Assembly: GCF_009759665.1 (NCBI RefSeq)
Contig: NZ_WQNE01000029.1
Span: forward strand, 53,229-117,228
Source: Bradyrhizobium cajani
GTDB taxonomy: Bacteria > Pseudomonadota > Alphaproteobacteria > Rhizobiales > Xanthobacteraceae
Direction: 5' to 3'
DNA length: 64,000 nucleotides
In this document: piece after piece, positions 25,801-34,892 of the stretch
How positions within the stretch are numbered: the stretch's first letter is position 1
How the letters are laid out: every line of letters starts with the position of its first letter
Notes under the pieces: generated by a model
Told to the model about the DNA's origin: nothing
The model's input: only the letters and a program-made list of their open reading frames with translations
Database searches by the model: none
Translations under genes and position numbers: made by a program

Positions 25801-27498
25801 AACACATACACCGGCGCAACTGTTATCGACGGCGGCACGCTCGCGGTGAACGGCTCGGTCCTGGCATCGAGCGGCGTCACCGTGAACAGCGGCGGCACGC
25901 TCGGCGGCACCGGCACCGTCGGCAACACGACGATCGCGAGTGGCGGCACACTGGCGCCGGGCAATTCCGTAGGCACCCTCTCCGTCAGCGGCAACGTCGC
26001 CTTCAGTGTCGGCAGCTTCTACAGGGTCGAGGTCTCCGCGACCGCCGCCGACCGCACCAACGTCACGGGCACCGCGACGCTCACCGGCGCCACCGTGCAG
26101 GCGGTGGCGATCCCCGGCAGCTTCCGCAGCCAGACCTACACCATCCTCAACGCGACCGGCGGGCTCGGCGGAACGCAATTCGCCGGGCTAAGCGCCTCCG
26201 GCAGCTTCAGCCCCACGCGCAATCCGCATCTCACCTACGACACGAACAACGTCTATCTCGTGCTCGATCCCGGCACGATCGTGCTGCCGGCAGGCACGGG
26301 CGCCAACCCGACCAATGTTGCCGACGCCATCAACAGAGCGGTCGCGGGCGGAGCGACACCGCCGGCCGGCTTCGATGCGTTGCTCAACATGGGCAACCCG
26401 CAGCTCAACCACGCGCTCGGCCAAGTCTCAGGCCAGCCTGGCGCCGCCAGCACGCAAGCCGCGTTCGACGCCACGCAGCAGTTCGTCAACATGCTCGACC
26501 CGCTCAATGGCGGCTCGGACGGCGAGCGCGGCGGGACTGCCGGCGGCGGCACGCTGGGCTACGCTTCCACGGAAACAAACGACGCCCGCGTTCGCGAAGC
26601 CTACGCCGCGGTGACGCCGCGCCAGGCGAGCGGCGATGTCCTCGACAGCCGCTGGGGCGTGTGGGCCTCAGGCTATGGCGGCGCCAGCAATCTGAACGGC
26701 AACGCTCCGGCAGGTTCGAGCACCACCACCAGCCGCATCTACGGCACGGCTGTGGGCGCCGATTATCGCCTCTCGCCGGACACGCTGCTCGGCTTCGCGC
26801 TCGGCGGCGCCGGCTTCAACTTCTCGGTCGCCGATAGCCTCGGCAGCGGCCGCGCCGATGTCTTCCAGGCCGGCCTTTATGCCCGCCACAATTTCGGCCC
26901 GGCCTACATCTCGGCGGCCCTCGCCTATGGCTGGCAGGTCGTCACCACCGACCGCACCGTGACGGTGTCGGGCACCGACAAGCTCACTGCGAACTTCAAG
27001 GCAAGCACCTTTGCGGGCCGCCTAGAGACCGGCTGGCGCTTCGTGCCCATCCCCGCCTCCACCTTCGGCGTGACGCCCTACGCAGCGGTGCAGGCCACGG
27101 CGTTCCACCTTCCCGGTTACGGCGAGACCGCGCTGGTCGGCAGCAACCAGTTCGCGTTGTCGTACACCTCGCAGGACACGACGAACGTTCGCACCGAGTT
27201 CGGCGCCCGCACCGACCAGCGCTTCCTCGTCAACGATGGCGTGCTCACGCTGCGCAGCCGGCTCGCCTGGGCCCACGACACCAACACCAATCGCTTCGTG
27301 AACGCCGCCTTCCAGACACTGCCGGGCGCGGCCTTCACGGTCAGCGGCGCGCGGCCAGCTGCCGATTCCGCACTGGTCGGTGGCCGTGCCGAGATGACAT
27401 GGCGAAATGGTCTGTCGCTCGCCGGAACGGTCGAGGGCGAGTTTTCACAGAGCACGCAGACTTACACAGGCAAGGGCACGGTGCGTTATGCGTGGTAA
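22846..27498 (+). CDS. large autotransporter with STAG-type tandem repeats
   Basis: 1550 residues from ATG 22846 (GGGAG upstream). A signal peptide with an extended N-region ends near PATPSQAQ (about residue 38). The passenger has about 24 units of roughly 20 residues built on x-S-T-A-G-x-A-x-I-x-N-N-G: a block of eight (about residues 133-285), a block of fourteen (about 410-690) and two more near 880-910. Between them are autotransporter-associated beta-strand repeats (GSLVKIGTGTLTLSG-x-NTYTGGTT). The C-terminal 285 residues (from about 1265, RWGVWASGYGG) form the outer-membrane beta barrel and end in Trp. The passenger should be a long beta helix on the cell surface, an adhesin or biofilm factor by analogy. 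Confidence 0.9.
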   Translation: MKTGKDCFVATRRLRAALMTSSALALAWTLPATPSQAQDATWLASPSSNSYTTGANWDTGTRPTGTAYFGASNITDLSFFGGVTVGGWTFNAGASNYTFDLSSSQLTFTGAGIVINSGGATIDTDNFSLYFRNTSTAGGATININGIVQFFDSSTAGTAAISNNGFLQFSNSSTAGNAAISNNSGLEFYNTSTAGSATITNNNGGTTTFYSNSTAGNAAITNDYLLYFQGYSTAGSATITNNGGITFDNFSTAGDASIVNNGGLTFQDNSTAGDAAIINNANASVDFSPTTGLNGDNKISVGSIAGAGFYQLGANELTVGANNQSTEVSGVIAGTGGSLVKIGTGTLTLSGANTYTGGTTVNGGTLQLGTAASVGTILGTVIVGASGTFDVVNANTSGITSISNDGTTIFHNASSAGTASITNNDGTLYFRDASTAASATISNSTNRTTAFYDTSTAGHATINNSGLTYFYGTSSAGNANIVGSSSGQVIFQDSSTAANAIITGGTFTGFYNTSSAGSATITTSGQLSFRDTSTAGSATITLNTFAYAYFLNTSTAGTATINNDGSLSFGGTSTADNAVITSTNSIDFRQTSTAGYAAITNNGSLTFGASSTAASATITNNLAASFGGASTAGSATISNSYNLSFTGTSTAGNAVITNNAGGPFNNSSGMTSFRDNATAGNAQLINNGANTFFDFSGSSGPNGDNKLSAGSIAGDGTFYLGANALTVGGNNLSTTVSGVIADGGYSGAAGGSLVKTGTGTLTLTGTNTYTGGTTFAGGTVSVASEDNLGDLAGGLTFKGGTLQITGTAFNTTARTINLGAGGGTFDIADAANNFVLSQNLGGTTLTKTGAGKLTLTGAENFSGATVSAGTLAFSASATAGNAVIANSGNVVFDGNSTPGNAQLVNAASAAVFDLSMTSGPNSDNRLTAGSISGVGTFHLGANELTVGSNNLSTNVAGVIADGGSGGGTGASLVKIGTGTLTLSGINTYTGATVIDGGTLAVNGSVLASSGVTVNSGGTLGGTGTVGNTTIASGGTLAPGNSVGTLSVSGNVAFSVGSFYRVEVSATAADRTNVTGTATLTGATVQAVAIPGSFRSQTYTILNATGGLGGTQFAGLSASGSFSPTRNPHLTYDTNNVYLVLDPGTIVLPAGTGANPTNVADAINRAVAGGATPPAGFDALLNMGNPQLNHALGQVSGQPGAASTQAAFDATQQFVNMLDPLNGGSDGERGGTAGGGTLGYASTETNDARVREAYAAVTPRQASGDVLDSRWGVWASGYGGASNLNGNAPAGSSTTTSRIYGTAVGADYRLSPDTLLGFALGGAGFNFSVADSLGSGRADVFQAGLYARHNFGPAYISAALAYGWQVVTTDRTVTVSGTDKLTANFKASTFAGRLETGWRFVPIPASTFGVTPYAAVQATAFHLPGYGETALVGSNQFALSYTSQDTTNVRTEFGARTDQRFLVNDGVLTLRSRLAWAHDTNTNRFVNAAFQTLPGAAFTVSGARPAADSALVGGRAEMTWRNGLSLAGTVEGEFSQSTQTYTGKGTVRYAW

Positions 27499-27948
27499 GG
27501 TTCGGAGCGCGCTTTCGTCATAGTCAGCTGTCATCGCCCGGCTTGACCGGGCGATCCAGTATTCCGTGACGCCAGTGATTGAATCGAGAAGCCGCGGCGT
27601 ACTGGATTCCCCGCCTTCGCGGGGAATGACAGCGAGGGCTAGGAAGCGGTTTGCGCTCCTGACACACGCTTCACGCCGAGAGCGGCATTGGACCTGATGG
27701 CCACCATGCCATTGTGCCAGTGTTTTGCCCGACGTGTCAAAGCAGCGGAGGCTGATGAGGTCAGGCGCGCCCGGCTTGTCTCGCAGGCCCACTTTTCATC
27801 ACGCGCGAGGCGTCTCAGTTCCTTTGCGTCCGCGGAGCAATTAGGCCAAACGGCATCGCGACTTACGCGCCGCCACTGCCGGCAACGCGGAAGGCGCGGT
27901 TCTACTGTGCATGGGGTTGTTTTGCAGAAAATGAGTTGGCGAGGCGAT
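27499..27948. other. intergenic region with one palindromic repeat
   Basis: 450 bases between the convergent autotransporter and polyamine-binding-protein genes. The cloverleaf repeat occupies 27527-27633. The remaining 315 bases show no supported gene or structured element. Confidence 0.6.
27527..27633. repeat. 107-bp cloverleaf-type palindromic repeat, copy 2 (best preserved)
   Basis: Outer stem GCTGTCAT/ATGACAGC; first hairpin CGCCCG-loop-CGGGCG (27535-27553); second arm ATCCAGTA (27554-27561) with TACTGGAT (27600-27607); third hairpin TTCCCCGC-CTTC-GCGGGGAA (27607-27626). All arms are perfect, so single strands could fold into a four-way cloverleaf. Confidence 0.85.
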
Positions 27949-29061
27949 TTACCGCCCCGTCTTCACCTTGGTCCAGAGCCGGTTGATGATCCGCTGCGTC
28001 GCCGGCTCGCGCGCCGTGATGACGAACAGCTTTGCGAGCGTCGCCTCGTCCGGATAGATGTTCTTGTCGTTCAGGATCTTCGGATCGACCAGCTTCTGGC
28101 TGGCGAGGTTGCCGTTGGCATACGACAAAAAGTCCGAATTCTTGGCGGCGACATCGGGGCGATAGAGATAGTTGATCAGCTCGTAGGCTTCCTTGACGTT
28201 CCTGGCGTCCGCCGGGATCGCGAGATTGTCGAAGAACATCTGCGCGCCCTCCTTCGGGATGGCGTAGCCGATCTCGACGCCGGTCTTGGCTTCGGCGGCG
28301 CGGGCGCGCGCCTGCATGATGTCGCCGGACCAGCCGACCACGAAGCAGATCTCGCCGGTCGCGAGCGCGCTTAAGTATTCGGAGGAGTGAAACTTGCGTA
28401 CGGACGGGCGGACCTTCGCCACGACGTCGGCGGCCTTCTCGAGGTCCGCCTGCCTGGTCGAGTTCGGATCGAGCCCGAGCCAGCTCAGCGCCGCCGGAAA
28501 GATGTCGTCGGCGGAGTCGAGCATGTGCACGCCGCAGTCTTTGAATTTTGCCAGGTTCTCCGGCTTGAAGACGATGTCCCAGCTGTCGATCTTGGCATCG
28601 GGCCCGAGGATCTGCTTCACCTTGGCGACGTTGTAGCCGATGCCCGTCGTGCCCCACATGTAGTTCGCGGCGTAGACGTTGCCGGGGTCGTAGATGCCGA
28701 GACGCTGCGTCACCACCGGCCAGGCGTTGGCGAGGTTGGGCAGCTTCGACTTGTCGAGCTTCTGGAAGATGTTCGCCTTGATCTGGCGCTGCAGGAAATA
28801 GGCCGTGGGCACCACGACATCGTAGCCGGACTTGCCGGCCATCAGGCGCGTCTCCAGCGTCTCGTTGGCATCGAAGGTGTCGTAGACCACCTTGATGCCG
28901 GTCTCCTTGGTGAAGGCCTCGAGGACATCCGGCGCCATGTAGTTGGACCAGTTGTAGAAGTTGATGACCCGCTCCTCGGCCCTGGCTGGGGCGGAGAGCA
29001 ACGTCAGCGCGGCGGCGATTGCAAAACCAAAGCAAAGCCTCGTGCGGCTGACGTTCGTCAT
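27949..29061 (-). CDS. periplasmic polyamine (putrescine/spermidine)-binding protein, PotF/PotD type
   Basis: 370 residues from ATG 29061 (AGAGG upstream). A signal peptide ends at about residue 28 (SAPARA). The mature part begins ERVINFYNWSNYMAPDVLEAFTKETGIKV, the usual start of PotD/PotF proteins, with later motifs YDVVVPTAYFLQRQI and CFVVGWSGDIMQA. It delivers polyamines to an ABC permease, but no permease or ATPase genes are adjacent. It follows the aminotransferase gene by 7 bases on the same strand, hinting at a link between polyamine or amino-acid uptake and transamination. Confidence 0.88.
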   Translation of the reverse strand: MTNVSRTRLCFGFAIAAALTLLSAPARAEERVINFYNWSNYMAPDVLEAFTKETGIKVVYDTFDANETLETRLMAGKSGYDVVVPTAYFLQRQIKANIFQKLDKSKLPNLANAWPVVTQRLGIYDPGNVYAANYMWGTTGIGYNVAKVKQILGPDAKIDSWDIVFKPENLAKFKDCGVHMLDSADDIFPAALSWLGLDPNSTRQADLEKAADVVAKVRPSVRKFHSSEYLSALATGEICFVVGWSGDIMQARARAAEAKTGVEIGYAIPKEGAQMFFDNLAIPADARNVKEAYELINYLYRPDVAAKNSDFLSYANGNLASQKLVDPKILNDKNIYPDEATLAKLFVITAREPATQRIINRLWTKVKTGR

Positions 29062-29068
29062 TTCAAAT

Positions 29069-30247
29069 CTACCTCTTGCGTCCGCGCACCGCGTCCGACA
29101 GCCGCTCCAGGGCGGTGTCGAGGGTCTGGTCCTTCTTGGCAAAGCAGAAGCGCACCACGGAGGTCACCGGGTCCTGCTCGTAGAAGGCCGAGACCGGGAT
29201 CGCCGCGACCTTGTAGTCTTTCACGATCCGCCAGCAGAATTCGGTGTCGCTCTCGTTCAGCCCGAGCGGCGACAGGTCCACGGTGAGGAAGTAGGTGCCT
29301 TGCGACTTCAGCACGGGAAAGCCGAGGCTCTCCAGCCCCTTGGTCAGGCGGTCCCTGCTCCGCGTCAAATCCTTGCGCATCGACAGGAAGTAGTCGTCGG
29401 ATTTGCCGAGGCCGTAGGCGACGGCGGCCTGGAGGTTCGGCGCGGTGGTGAAGGTCAGGAACTGGTGCACCTTGGCGGCGACGCGCAAGAGCGGCGGCGC
29501 GGCGCAGACGAAGCCGATCTTCCAGCCCGTCAGCGAGAAGATCTTGCCGGCCGAGCCGACCTTGATAGTGCGCTCGCGCATGCCGGGGATGGTGATCAGC
29601 GGGATGTGCTTGTGCTCGTCGAAGGTGACGTGCTCCCAGACCTCGTCGCAGATCGCGATGACGTCGAACTCCTGGCAGTAGCGCGCGAGCAGCTCGAGGT
29701 CCTCGCGCGGATAGACCACGGCGCTGGGATTCAAGGGGTTGTTGAACAGCACCGCCTTGGTCTTTGAATTGAAGACGCTTTTCAGCATGTCCTCATTCAG
29801 TCGCCAGTGCGGCGGCTCGAGCCGGACGAGGCGCGGAATGCCGCCGGCCTGGCGGATGATCGGCAGATAGGAATCATAGACCGGCTGGAAGCAGACGACT
29901 TCGTCGCCCGGCTGGACCACCGCCAGGATCGCCGAGGTCAGCGCCTCGGTGCCGCCGGAGGTCACCATCACCTCGCTCATCGGGTCGAGCTTGAGGCCGT
30001 GCCAGTGGCCGTAATGGGTCGCGATCGCCTGCCGCAGCTCCGGCAGGCCCATCATCGAGGGGTACTGGTTGTAGCCGTTCAGCGAGGCGTCGGCCGCCGC
30101 ACGGCGGATGTCCTCGGGGCCGGGATCGTCAGGAAAGCCCTGGCCGAGATTGATGGCGTTGTTGTCGCGCGCGGCCTGCGACATCGCCTCGAAGATGGTG
30201 ACGGGAAGGTCGGCGAAGACCTTGTTCAACGAAGAGCTTTTGGACAT
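29069..30247 (-). CDS. PLP-dependent class I/II aminotransferase
   Basis: 392 residues of fold-type I. Conserved landmarks are INLGQGFPDDPGPEDI, YNQYPSMMGLPELRQAI, the NNPLNPSAVVYPREDL stretch, ICDEVWEHVTFD with the pyridine-contacting Asp, and the Schiff-base lysine in SAGKIFSLTGWKIGF. The best match in memory is the methionine/glutamine (YbdL, KAT/GTK-like) branch, but the substrate cannot be fixed from sequence. It sits between rhodanese and the polyamine-binding protein, all leftward with short gaps, so the three may be cotranscribed. Confidence 0.87.
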   Translation of the reverse strand: MSKSSSLNKVFADLPVTIFEAMSQAARDNNAINLGQGFPDDPGPEDIRRAAADASLNGYNQYPSMMGLPELRQAIATHYGHWHGLKLDPMSEVMVTSGGTEALTSAILAVVQPGDEVVCFQPVYDSYLPIIRQAGGIPRLVRLEPPHWRLNEDMLKSVFNSKTKAVLFNNPLNPSAVVYPREDLELLARYCQEFDVIAICDEVWEHVTFDEHKHIPLITIPGMRERTIKVGSAGKIFSLTGWKIGFVCAAPPLLRVAAKVHQFLTFTTAPNLQAAVAYGLGKSDDYFLSMRKDLTRSRDRLTKGLESLGFPVLKSQGTYFLTVDLSPLGLNESDTEFCWRIVKDYKVAAIPVSAFYEQDPVTSVVRFCFAKKDQTLDTALERLSDAVRGRKR

Positions 30248-30255
30248 CGATCGGA

Positions 30256-30582
30256 TCAGCCACCGACCTTGCTGGGAAGACCCGCCGCCTTCCAGCCAAG
30301 CATGCCGCCGGCCAGATGCTTGTCGTAAGCAAGGCCCGCGGCCTGCGCCGCCAGCGAGGCCGTTACCGAGCGCTTGCCCGAGCGGCAGGCGAACACGACT
30401 TCCTTGCCTTGCGGATCCGGGATCGCCTTGGGATCGAAGGTCGAGAGCGGAACCACGACGCCGTAAGGATAGGCCTCGGCCTCGACCTCGTTCGGCTCAC
30501 GGACGTCGACGAGCAGATAGCGCCCTTCCGCGACACCCTTGGAGACCTCGTCCGGGGTCAGATCCTGTACCTGGTTTGCCAC
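30256..30582 (-). CDS. single-domain rhodanese
   Basis: 108 residues from a GTG at 30582, chosen because GGAGG lies five bases upstream. The active-site loop is CRSGKRSV, with the catalytic Cys after VVFA, and DVREPNEVEAE is the family's CH2A motif. It probably transfers sulphane sulphur in the cytosol. It is 8 bases upstream of the aminotransferase gene on the same strand. No signal peptide. Confidence 0.87.
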   Translation of the reverse strand: MANQVQDLTPDEVSKGVAEGRYLLVDVREPNEVEAEAYPYGVVVPLSTFDPKAIPDPQGKEVVFACRSGKRSVTASLAAQAAGLAYDKHLAGGMLGWKAAGLPSKVGG

Positions 30583-30741
30583 ATCATCCTCCAACGTCGC
30601 GTCTGCCAGCCGGGGCGCCCCCGGCCGGCGGGCAACCTCGCCTCTCGGCTCACGAAAATCAAGCGCTACAAAGGCTTGAGCCGTGCGGCGCAAGTTAAAG
30701 CTAAATCGCAGCGACTTGAAGTGCGGCTTTGGTTTGCCTGC

Positions 30742-32670
30742 CTAGATCGTCACCTGAGTTCCGACCTCGACCACGCGTCCGGAGGGGATCTGGAAATAGT
30801 CGGTGGCGTCGTTGGCGGAGCGGCTCAGCGAGATGAACAGCCGGTCCTGCCAGCGCGGCATGCCGGAATGGGCGGCGGGCTTGAGTGCCCTGCGCGACAG
30901 GAAGAACGAGGTCGACATGATGTCGAACTGCCAGCCGAGCTTGCGGGCGATCGCCAGCGCCTTCGGCACGTTGGGCGATTCCATGAAGCCGAATTTCAGC
31001 GTCACCTTGGTGAAGGTCGGCGAGATCTGCTCCAGCCTGACGCGCTCGGCCGGATCGATGCGCGGGGTCTGCGCGGTCTCGATGGTGAGAATGACGTTCT
31101 TCTCGTGCAGCACCTTGTAGTGCTTCAGACTATGCATCAGCGCGGTCGGCGCGCTGAGCGGGTCCGAGGTCAGGAACACGGCGGTGCCGGGCACGCGCTG
31201 CGGCGGCCGCTTCTCCAGCATCGCCACGAGATCGGCGAGCGGGAACTCGAGCTTGCGGGACTTCTCGAACAGCAGCCGGCTGCCGCGGCGCCACGTGTAC
31301 ATCAGGAGGATCATCAGCGAGCCGAGCGCCAGCGGCACCCAGCCGCCCTCAAACACCTTGAGCAGATTGGCGGCCAGGAAGGTCAGGTCGAGGAACAGGA
31401 ACGGCACGATCAGCGCGGCTGCCGCGAACGGCGACCACCGCCAGACCTTCCAGACCACGACAAAGCCCATCATCCCCGTGACCACCATGGTCCCGGTGAC
31501 GGCGATGCCATAGGCGGACGCCAGCGCACTGGAGGACCGGAACAGGAGCACCATCAGGATCACGGCGACCAGCAGGAGCTGGTTGATCCGCGGGATGAAG
31601 ATCTGGCCGGAATGGGCTTCAGAGGTATGGCGAATTTCAAATCGCGGCAAAAGCCCGAGCTGGATCGCCTGGCGCGTCAGCGAATAGGCGCCGGTAATGA
31701 CAGCCTGGCTCGCGATCACGGTGGCCATGGTGGCGAGCACGACCATGCTGCCGCGGACCCAGCCTTGCGGAAACAATTGGAAGAACGGGCTCACGATCGC
31801 CCCGGGGTCATCCAGAACCAGCGCCCCCTGCCCCAGATAGTTCAGTGCTAGCGACGGCAGCACGATGAACAGCCAGGCGGTCTGGATCGGCCGCTTGCCG
31901 AAATGGCCGAGATCGGCATAGAGCGCCTCGGCGCCGGTGACCGCCAGGAACACAGCGCCCAGCGTGACGAAGCCGATGATGCCGTGATGGAGCATGAACG
32001 ACACCGCATAGAGCGGGTTCAACGCGAACAGGATCTGCGGCTGCCGCATGATCGGCCCGATCGCCGCGATCGCGATCACCGCGAACCAGACGCACATCAC
32101 CGGACCGAAAAACGCCGCGACGCGGGCGGTGCCGTGCGATTGCGCCGCGAACAGAACGACCAGGATCACCACGGTCAGCGGAACGATGTAAGGCTCGAAG
32201 GTCAGGGTGACGTCCTTCATGCCTTCGATGGCCGACAGCACCGACATCGCCGGCGTGATCACGGCATCGCCGTAGAACAGGGCGCCGGAAATGATGCCGA
32301 GCAGGACGATGGTCGCCCCGCGCGTGCCGACCGCGCGCTGGGCCAGCGCCATGAGGGCGAGCGTGCCGCCCTCGCCATTGTTGTCGGCGCGGAGCAGGAT
32401 CACGACGTATTTGAGCGTCACCACGACGACGAGCGCCCACAGGATCAGCGAGGCCACACCGAGCACGGCGGCCGTCGTGGGCGCCCCTTCCGCGCCCGAG
32501 GCCGCCGTTACCGCCTCGCGGAACGCGTAGAGCGGGCTGGTGCCGATATCGCCATAGACGACGCCGATGCTGCCGAGCGTCAGCGCGCCGAAACCGGCGG
32601 TGGTGTGGGCATCGCCAAGCCCATTGGCCGCCGCCGTTTCCGGGGCGGGAACTGCTACGTCGCTTGTCAT
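30742..32670 (-). CDS. kup: Kup-type potassium transporter, copy A
   Basis: 642 residues. The Kup signature GVVYGDIGTSPLYAFREAV opens the protein, followed by about twelve membrane helices and a cytosolic C-terminal domain of about 170 residues (VPGTAVFLTSDPLSAPTALMHSLKHYKVLHEKNVIL). It imports potassium with protons at the inner membrane. The C-terminus ATDYFQIPSGRVVEVGTQVTI is nearly identical to that of copy B just upstream, so the two arose by tandem duplication. Confidence 0.93.
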   Translation of the reverse strand: MTSDVAVPAPETAAANGLGDAHTTAGFGALTLGSIGVVYGDIGTSPLYAFREAVTAASGAEGAPTTAAVLGVASLILWALVVVVTLKYVVILLRADNNGEGGTLALMALAQRAVGTRGATIVLLGIISGALFYGDAVITPAMSVLSAIEGMKDVTLTFEPYIVPLTVVILVVLFAAQSHGTARVAAFFGPVMCVWFAVIAIAAIGPIMRQPQILFALNPLYAVSFMLHHGIIGFVTLGAVFLAVTGAEALYADLGHFGKRPIQTAWLFIVLPSLALNYLGQGALVLDDPGAIVSPFFQLFPQGWVRGSMVVLATMATVIASQAVITGAYSLTRQAIQLGLLPRFEIRHTSEAHSGQIFIPRINQLLLVAVILMVLLFRSSSALASAYGIAVTGTMVVTGMMGFVVVWKVWRWSPFAAAALIVPFLFLDLTFLAANLLKVFEGGWVPLALGSLMILLMYTWRRGSRLLFEKSRKLEFPLADLVAMLEKRPPQRVPGTAVFLTSDPLSAPTALMHSLKHYKVLHEKNVILTIETAQTPRIDPAERVRLEQISPTFTKVTLKFGFMESPNVPKALAIARKLGWQFDIMSTSFFLSRRALKPAAHSGMPRWQDRLFISLSRSANDATDYFQIPSGRVVEVGTQVTI

Positions 32671-32813
32671 GGGAGAGACTGATGGCCTCTAAAGATGCTC
32701 ACGGCACAACGGCGGAAGGGAGCGCGCGGGCTTATAGGCCTGCGCTGCCGGCATAGCCTAGCCCGATTTTGGGCCCTTGGCATGCAAAAACCGCATATGT
32801 CCGCCAATCGCGT

Positions 32814-34718
32814 TCAAATAGTGACCTGGGTGCCGACTTCAACCACCCGACCGGTCGGAATTTGGAAATAGTCGGTGGCGTCGTTGGCCGATCGGCTCAG
32901 CGCGATGAATAAATGGTCCTGCCAGAGCGGCATGCCCGACTGCGCCGAAGCCTTCAGCGAGCGGCGCGATACGAAGAACGAGGTCGACATGATATCGAAC
33001 TGCCAGCCCTGCTTGCGCGCGATCGCAAGGGCCTTCGGCACGTTCGGCTGCTCCATGTAGCCGAAGCGCAGGCGGACCTTCGAGAACTTGTCGCTGACCT
33101 TGTCCATCCGGAATCGTTCCGACAGATCGACCCGCGGCGTCTGCGCGGTCTCGATCGTCAGAATCACGTTGTGCTCATGCAGCACCTTGTTGTGCTTGAG
33201 GTTGTGCAGCAGCGCCGTCGGCACGAAAGCGGGATCGCTGGTCAGGAACACCGCGGTGCCCTTGACGATGTGCGGCGGCCGCTTCTCCAGGCTCCGGATC
33301 AGATCGTCCAGCGGCACTTCGATCCGGCGCGTCTTCTGGATCAGGATTGCCGAGCCTTTCCGCCAGGTCCAGATCGTCCCCGCCATGGCCGCGCCGAACA
33401 GCAGCGGCACCCAGGCGCCCTCCAGCAACTTCAAGAGATTGGCGCTGAAGAAGCTCAGGTCGACGACGACGAAGGGCACGATCACGGCAGCAGCCGTGGC
33501 AGCGCGCCAGTTCCACAACTTCCAGATTACGACGAAGCCCATGATGCCGTCGGCGACCATGGTGGTGGAGACCGCGATGCCATAGGCCGAGGCCAGATTG
33601 CTGGGGGTGTGGAACAGCAGGACCAGCAGCATCACGCCGATCAACAGCAGCCGGTTCACACGCGGCAGATAGATCTGGCCGGCGTGAGTCTCGGAGGTGT
33701 AGCGCACCTCGAAGCGGGGAAGCAGGCCGAGCTGCACTGCCTGATAAACCAGCGAATAGGCACCGGTGATCACCGCCTGGCTCGCGATCACGGTCGCAGC
33801 GGTCGCAAGGCCCACCAGCGGCAGCACCAGACTTTCAGGCACCATGCGATAGAAGGAATGCTCGATCGCGGCGGGATCGGACAGCACCAGCGCGCCCTGC
33901 CCGAAATAATTGATCAAGAGTGCGGGCAGCACGAAGAACATCCAGGCCGACTGGATCGGCTTGCGGCCGAAATGGCCGAGATCGGCATAGAGCGCCTCGC
34001 CCCCGGTCACCGCCAGGAACACGGCGCCAAGCGTCACGAGGCCAATCGTGCCGTGCGACAGCACGAACTGCACCGCGTAATAGGGGTTGATCGCCGCCAG
34101 CACGGAGGGATCGTCGGCGATGTGGACGGCCCCCATCACCGCGATGACGGCGAACCATACCACCATGACCGGCCCGAAGGCCGAGGCCACCAGCGCGGTC
34201 CCTTTGCTCTGGACCGCGAACAGCAGCGCCAGGATGAGGACCGTGAGCGGCACCACGTAGTGCTCGAACGCGGGGGTTGCGAGCTTGAGGCCCTGGACCG
34301 CCGAGAGCACGGAGATCGCCGGCGTGATCATGGAATCGCCGATGAACATGGAGGCGCCGACCACGCCGAGCGCGAGCAAAACCCAGCTTCGCCGCCCGAG
34401 CGCGCGCTGGCCGAGCGCCATCAGCGAGAGCGTGCCGCCCTCCCCGTTATTGTCGGCGCGCAGCAGCAGCAGGACGTATTTGGCGGTCACGACGATCAGC
34501 AGCGCCCACAGGATCAGCGAGAGCACGCCCAGCACAATGACCCGCGAGACCGGCTCGCCATGGGCCGCGCCCTTGACGGCCTCGTGGAATGCATAGAGCG
34601 GCGAGGTGCCGATATCGCCGAAGACAACGCCGATGCTCCCAAGCGTGAGGGCCCAGAAACCCGAGGTGACCGGCCCTTGCCCTTCCTGAGCGTCGGTCGA
34701 TGTGATGCTCGCCGTCAT
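32814..34718 (-). CDS. kup: Kup-type potassium transporter, copy B
   Basis: 634 residues, same architecture as copy A: GVVFGDIGTSPLYAFHEAV, twelve predicted helices and the cytosolic tail (VKGTAVFLTSDPAFVPTALLHNLKHNKVLHEHNVIL). The N-terminal 15 residues differ most between the copies. 143 bases separate the two genes, enough for a separate promoter for copy A. Having two copies suggests different affinity or expression conditions. Confidence 0.93.
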   Translation of the reverse strand: MTASITSTDAQEGQGPVTSGFWALTLGSIGVVFGDIGTSPLYAFHEAVKGAAHGEPVSRVIVLGVLSLILWALLIVVTAKYVLLLLRADNNGEGGTLSLMALGQRALGRRSWVLLALGVVGASMFIGDSMITPAISVLSAVQGLKLATPAFEHYVVPLTVLILALLFAVQSKGTALVASAFGPVMVVWFAVIAVMGAVHIADDPSVLAAINPYYAVQFVLSHGTIGLVTLGAVFLAVTGGEALYADLGHFGRKPIQSAWMFFVLPALLINYFGQGALVLSDPAAIEHSFYRMVPESLVLPLVGLATAATVIASQAVITGAYSLVYQAVQLGLLPRFEVRYTSETHAGQIYLPRVNRLLLIGVMLLVLLFHTPSNLASAYGIAVSTTMVADGIMGFVVIWKLWNWRAATAAAVIVPFVVVDLSFFSANLLKLLEGAWVPLLFGAAMAGTIWTWRKGSAILIQKTRRIEVPLDDLIRSLEKRPPHIVKGTAVFLTSDPAFVPTALLHNLKHNKVLHEHNVILTIETAQTPRVDLSERFRMDKVSDKFSKVRLRFGYMEQPNVPKALAIARKQGWQFDIMSTSFFVSRRSLKASAQSGMPLWQDHLFIALSRSANDATDYFQIPTGRVVEVGTQVTI

Positions 34719-34892
34719 GAGGAACTAGAAACGCTTCTTCCCGAGAATTGATCCGGCGCCTTTTGACGTTTCCGGCGCGCCTGTCAATCGGCACGCCATC
34801 TTAGCAGGCGCGGAGCCGGATGCTGTGACGGCGTGGCCACGTTCGTGGCCCGCGCGACGACATGCCTCAGGTAGGATGGTAGCGCAAGTGGC

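Noticed and set aside
22846..27498. Repeats in the autotransporter considered as CRISPR or tandem DNA satellite
   Set aside because: The periodicity is at protein level with a kept reading frame and no conserved direct-repeat/spacer structure.
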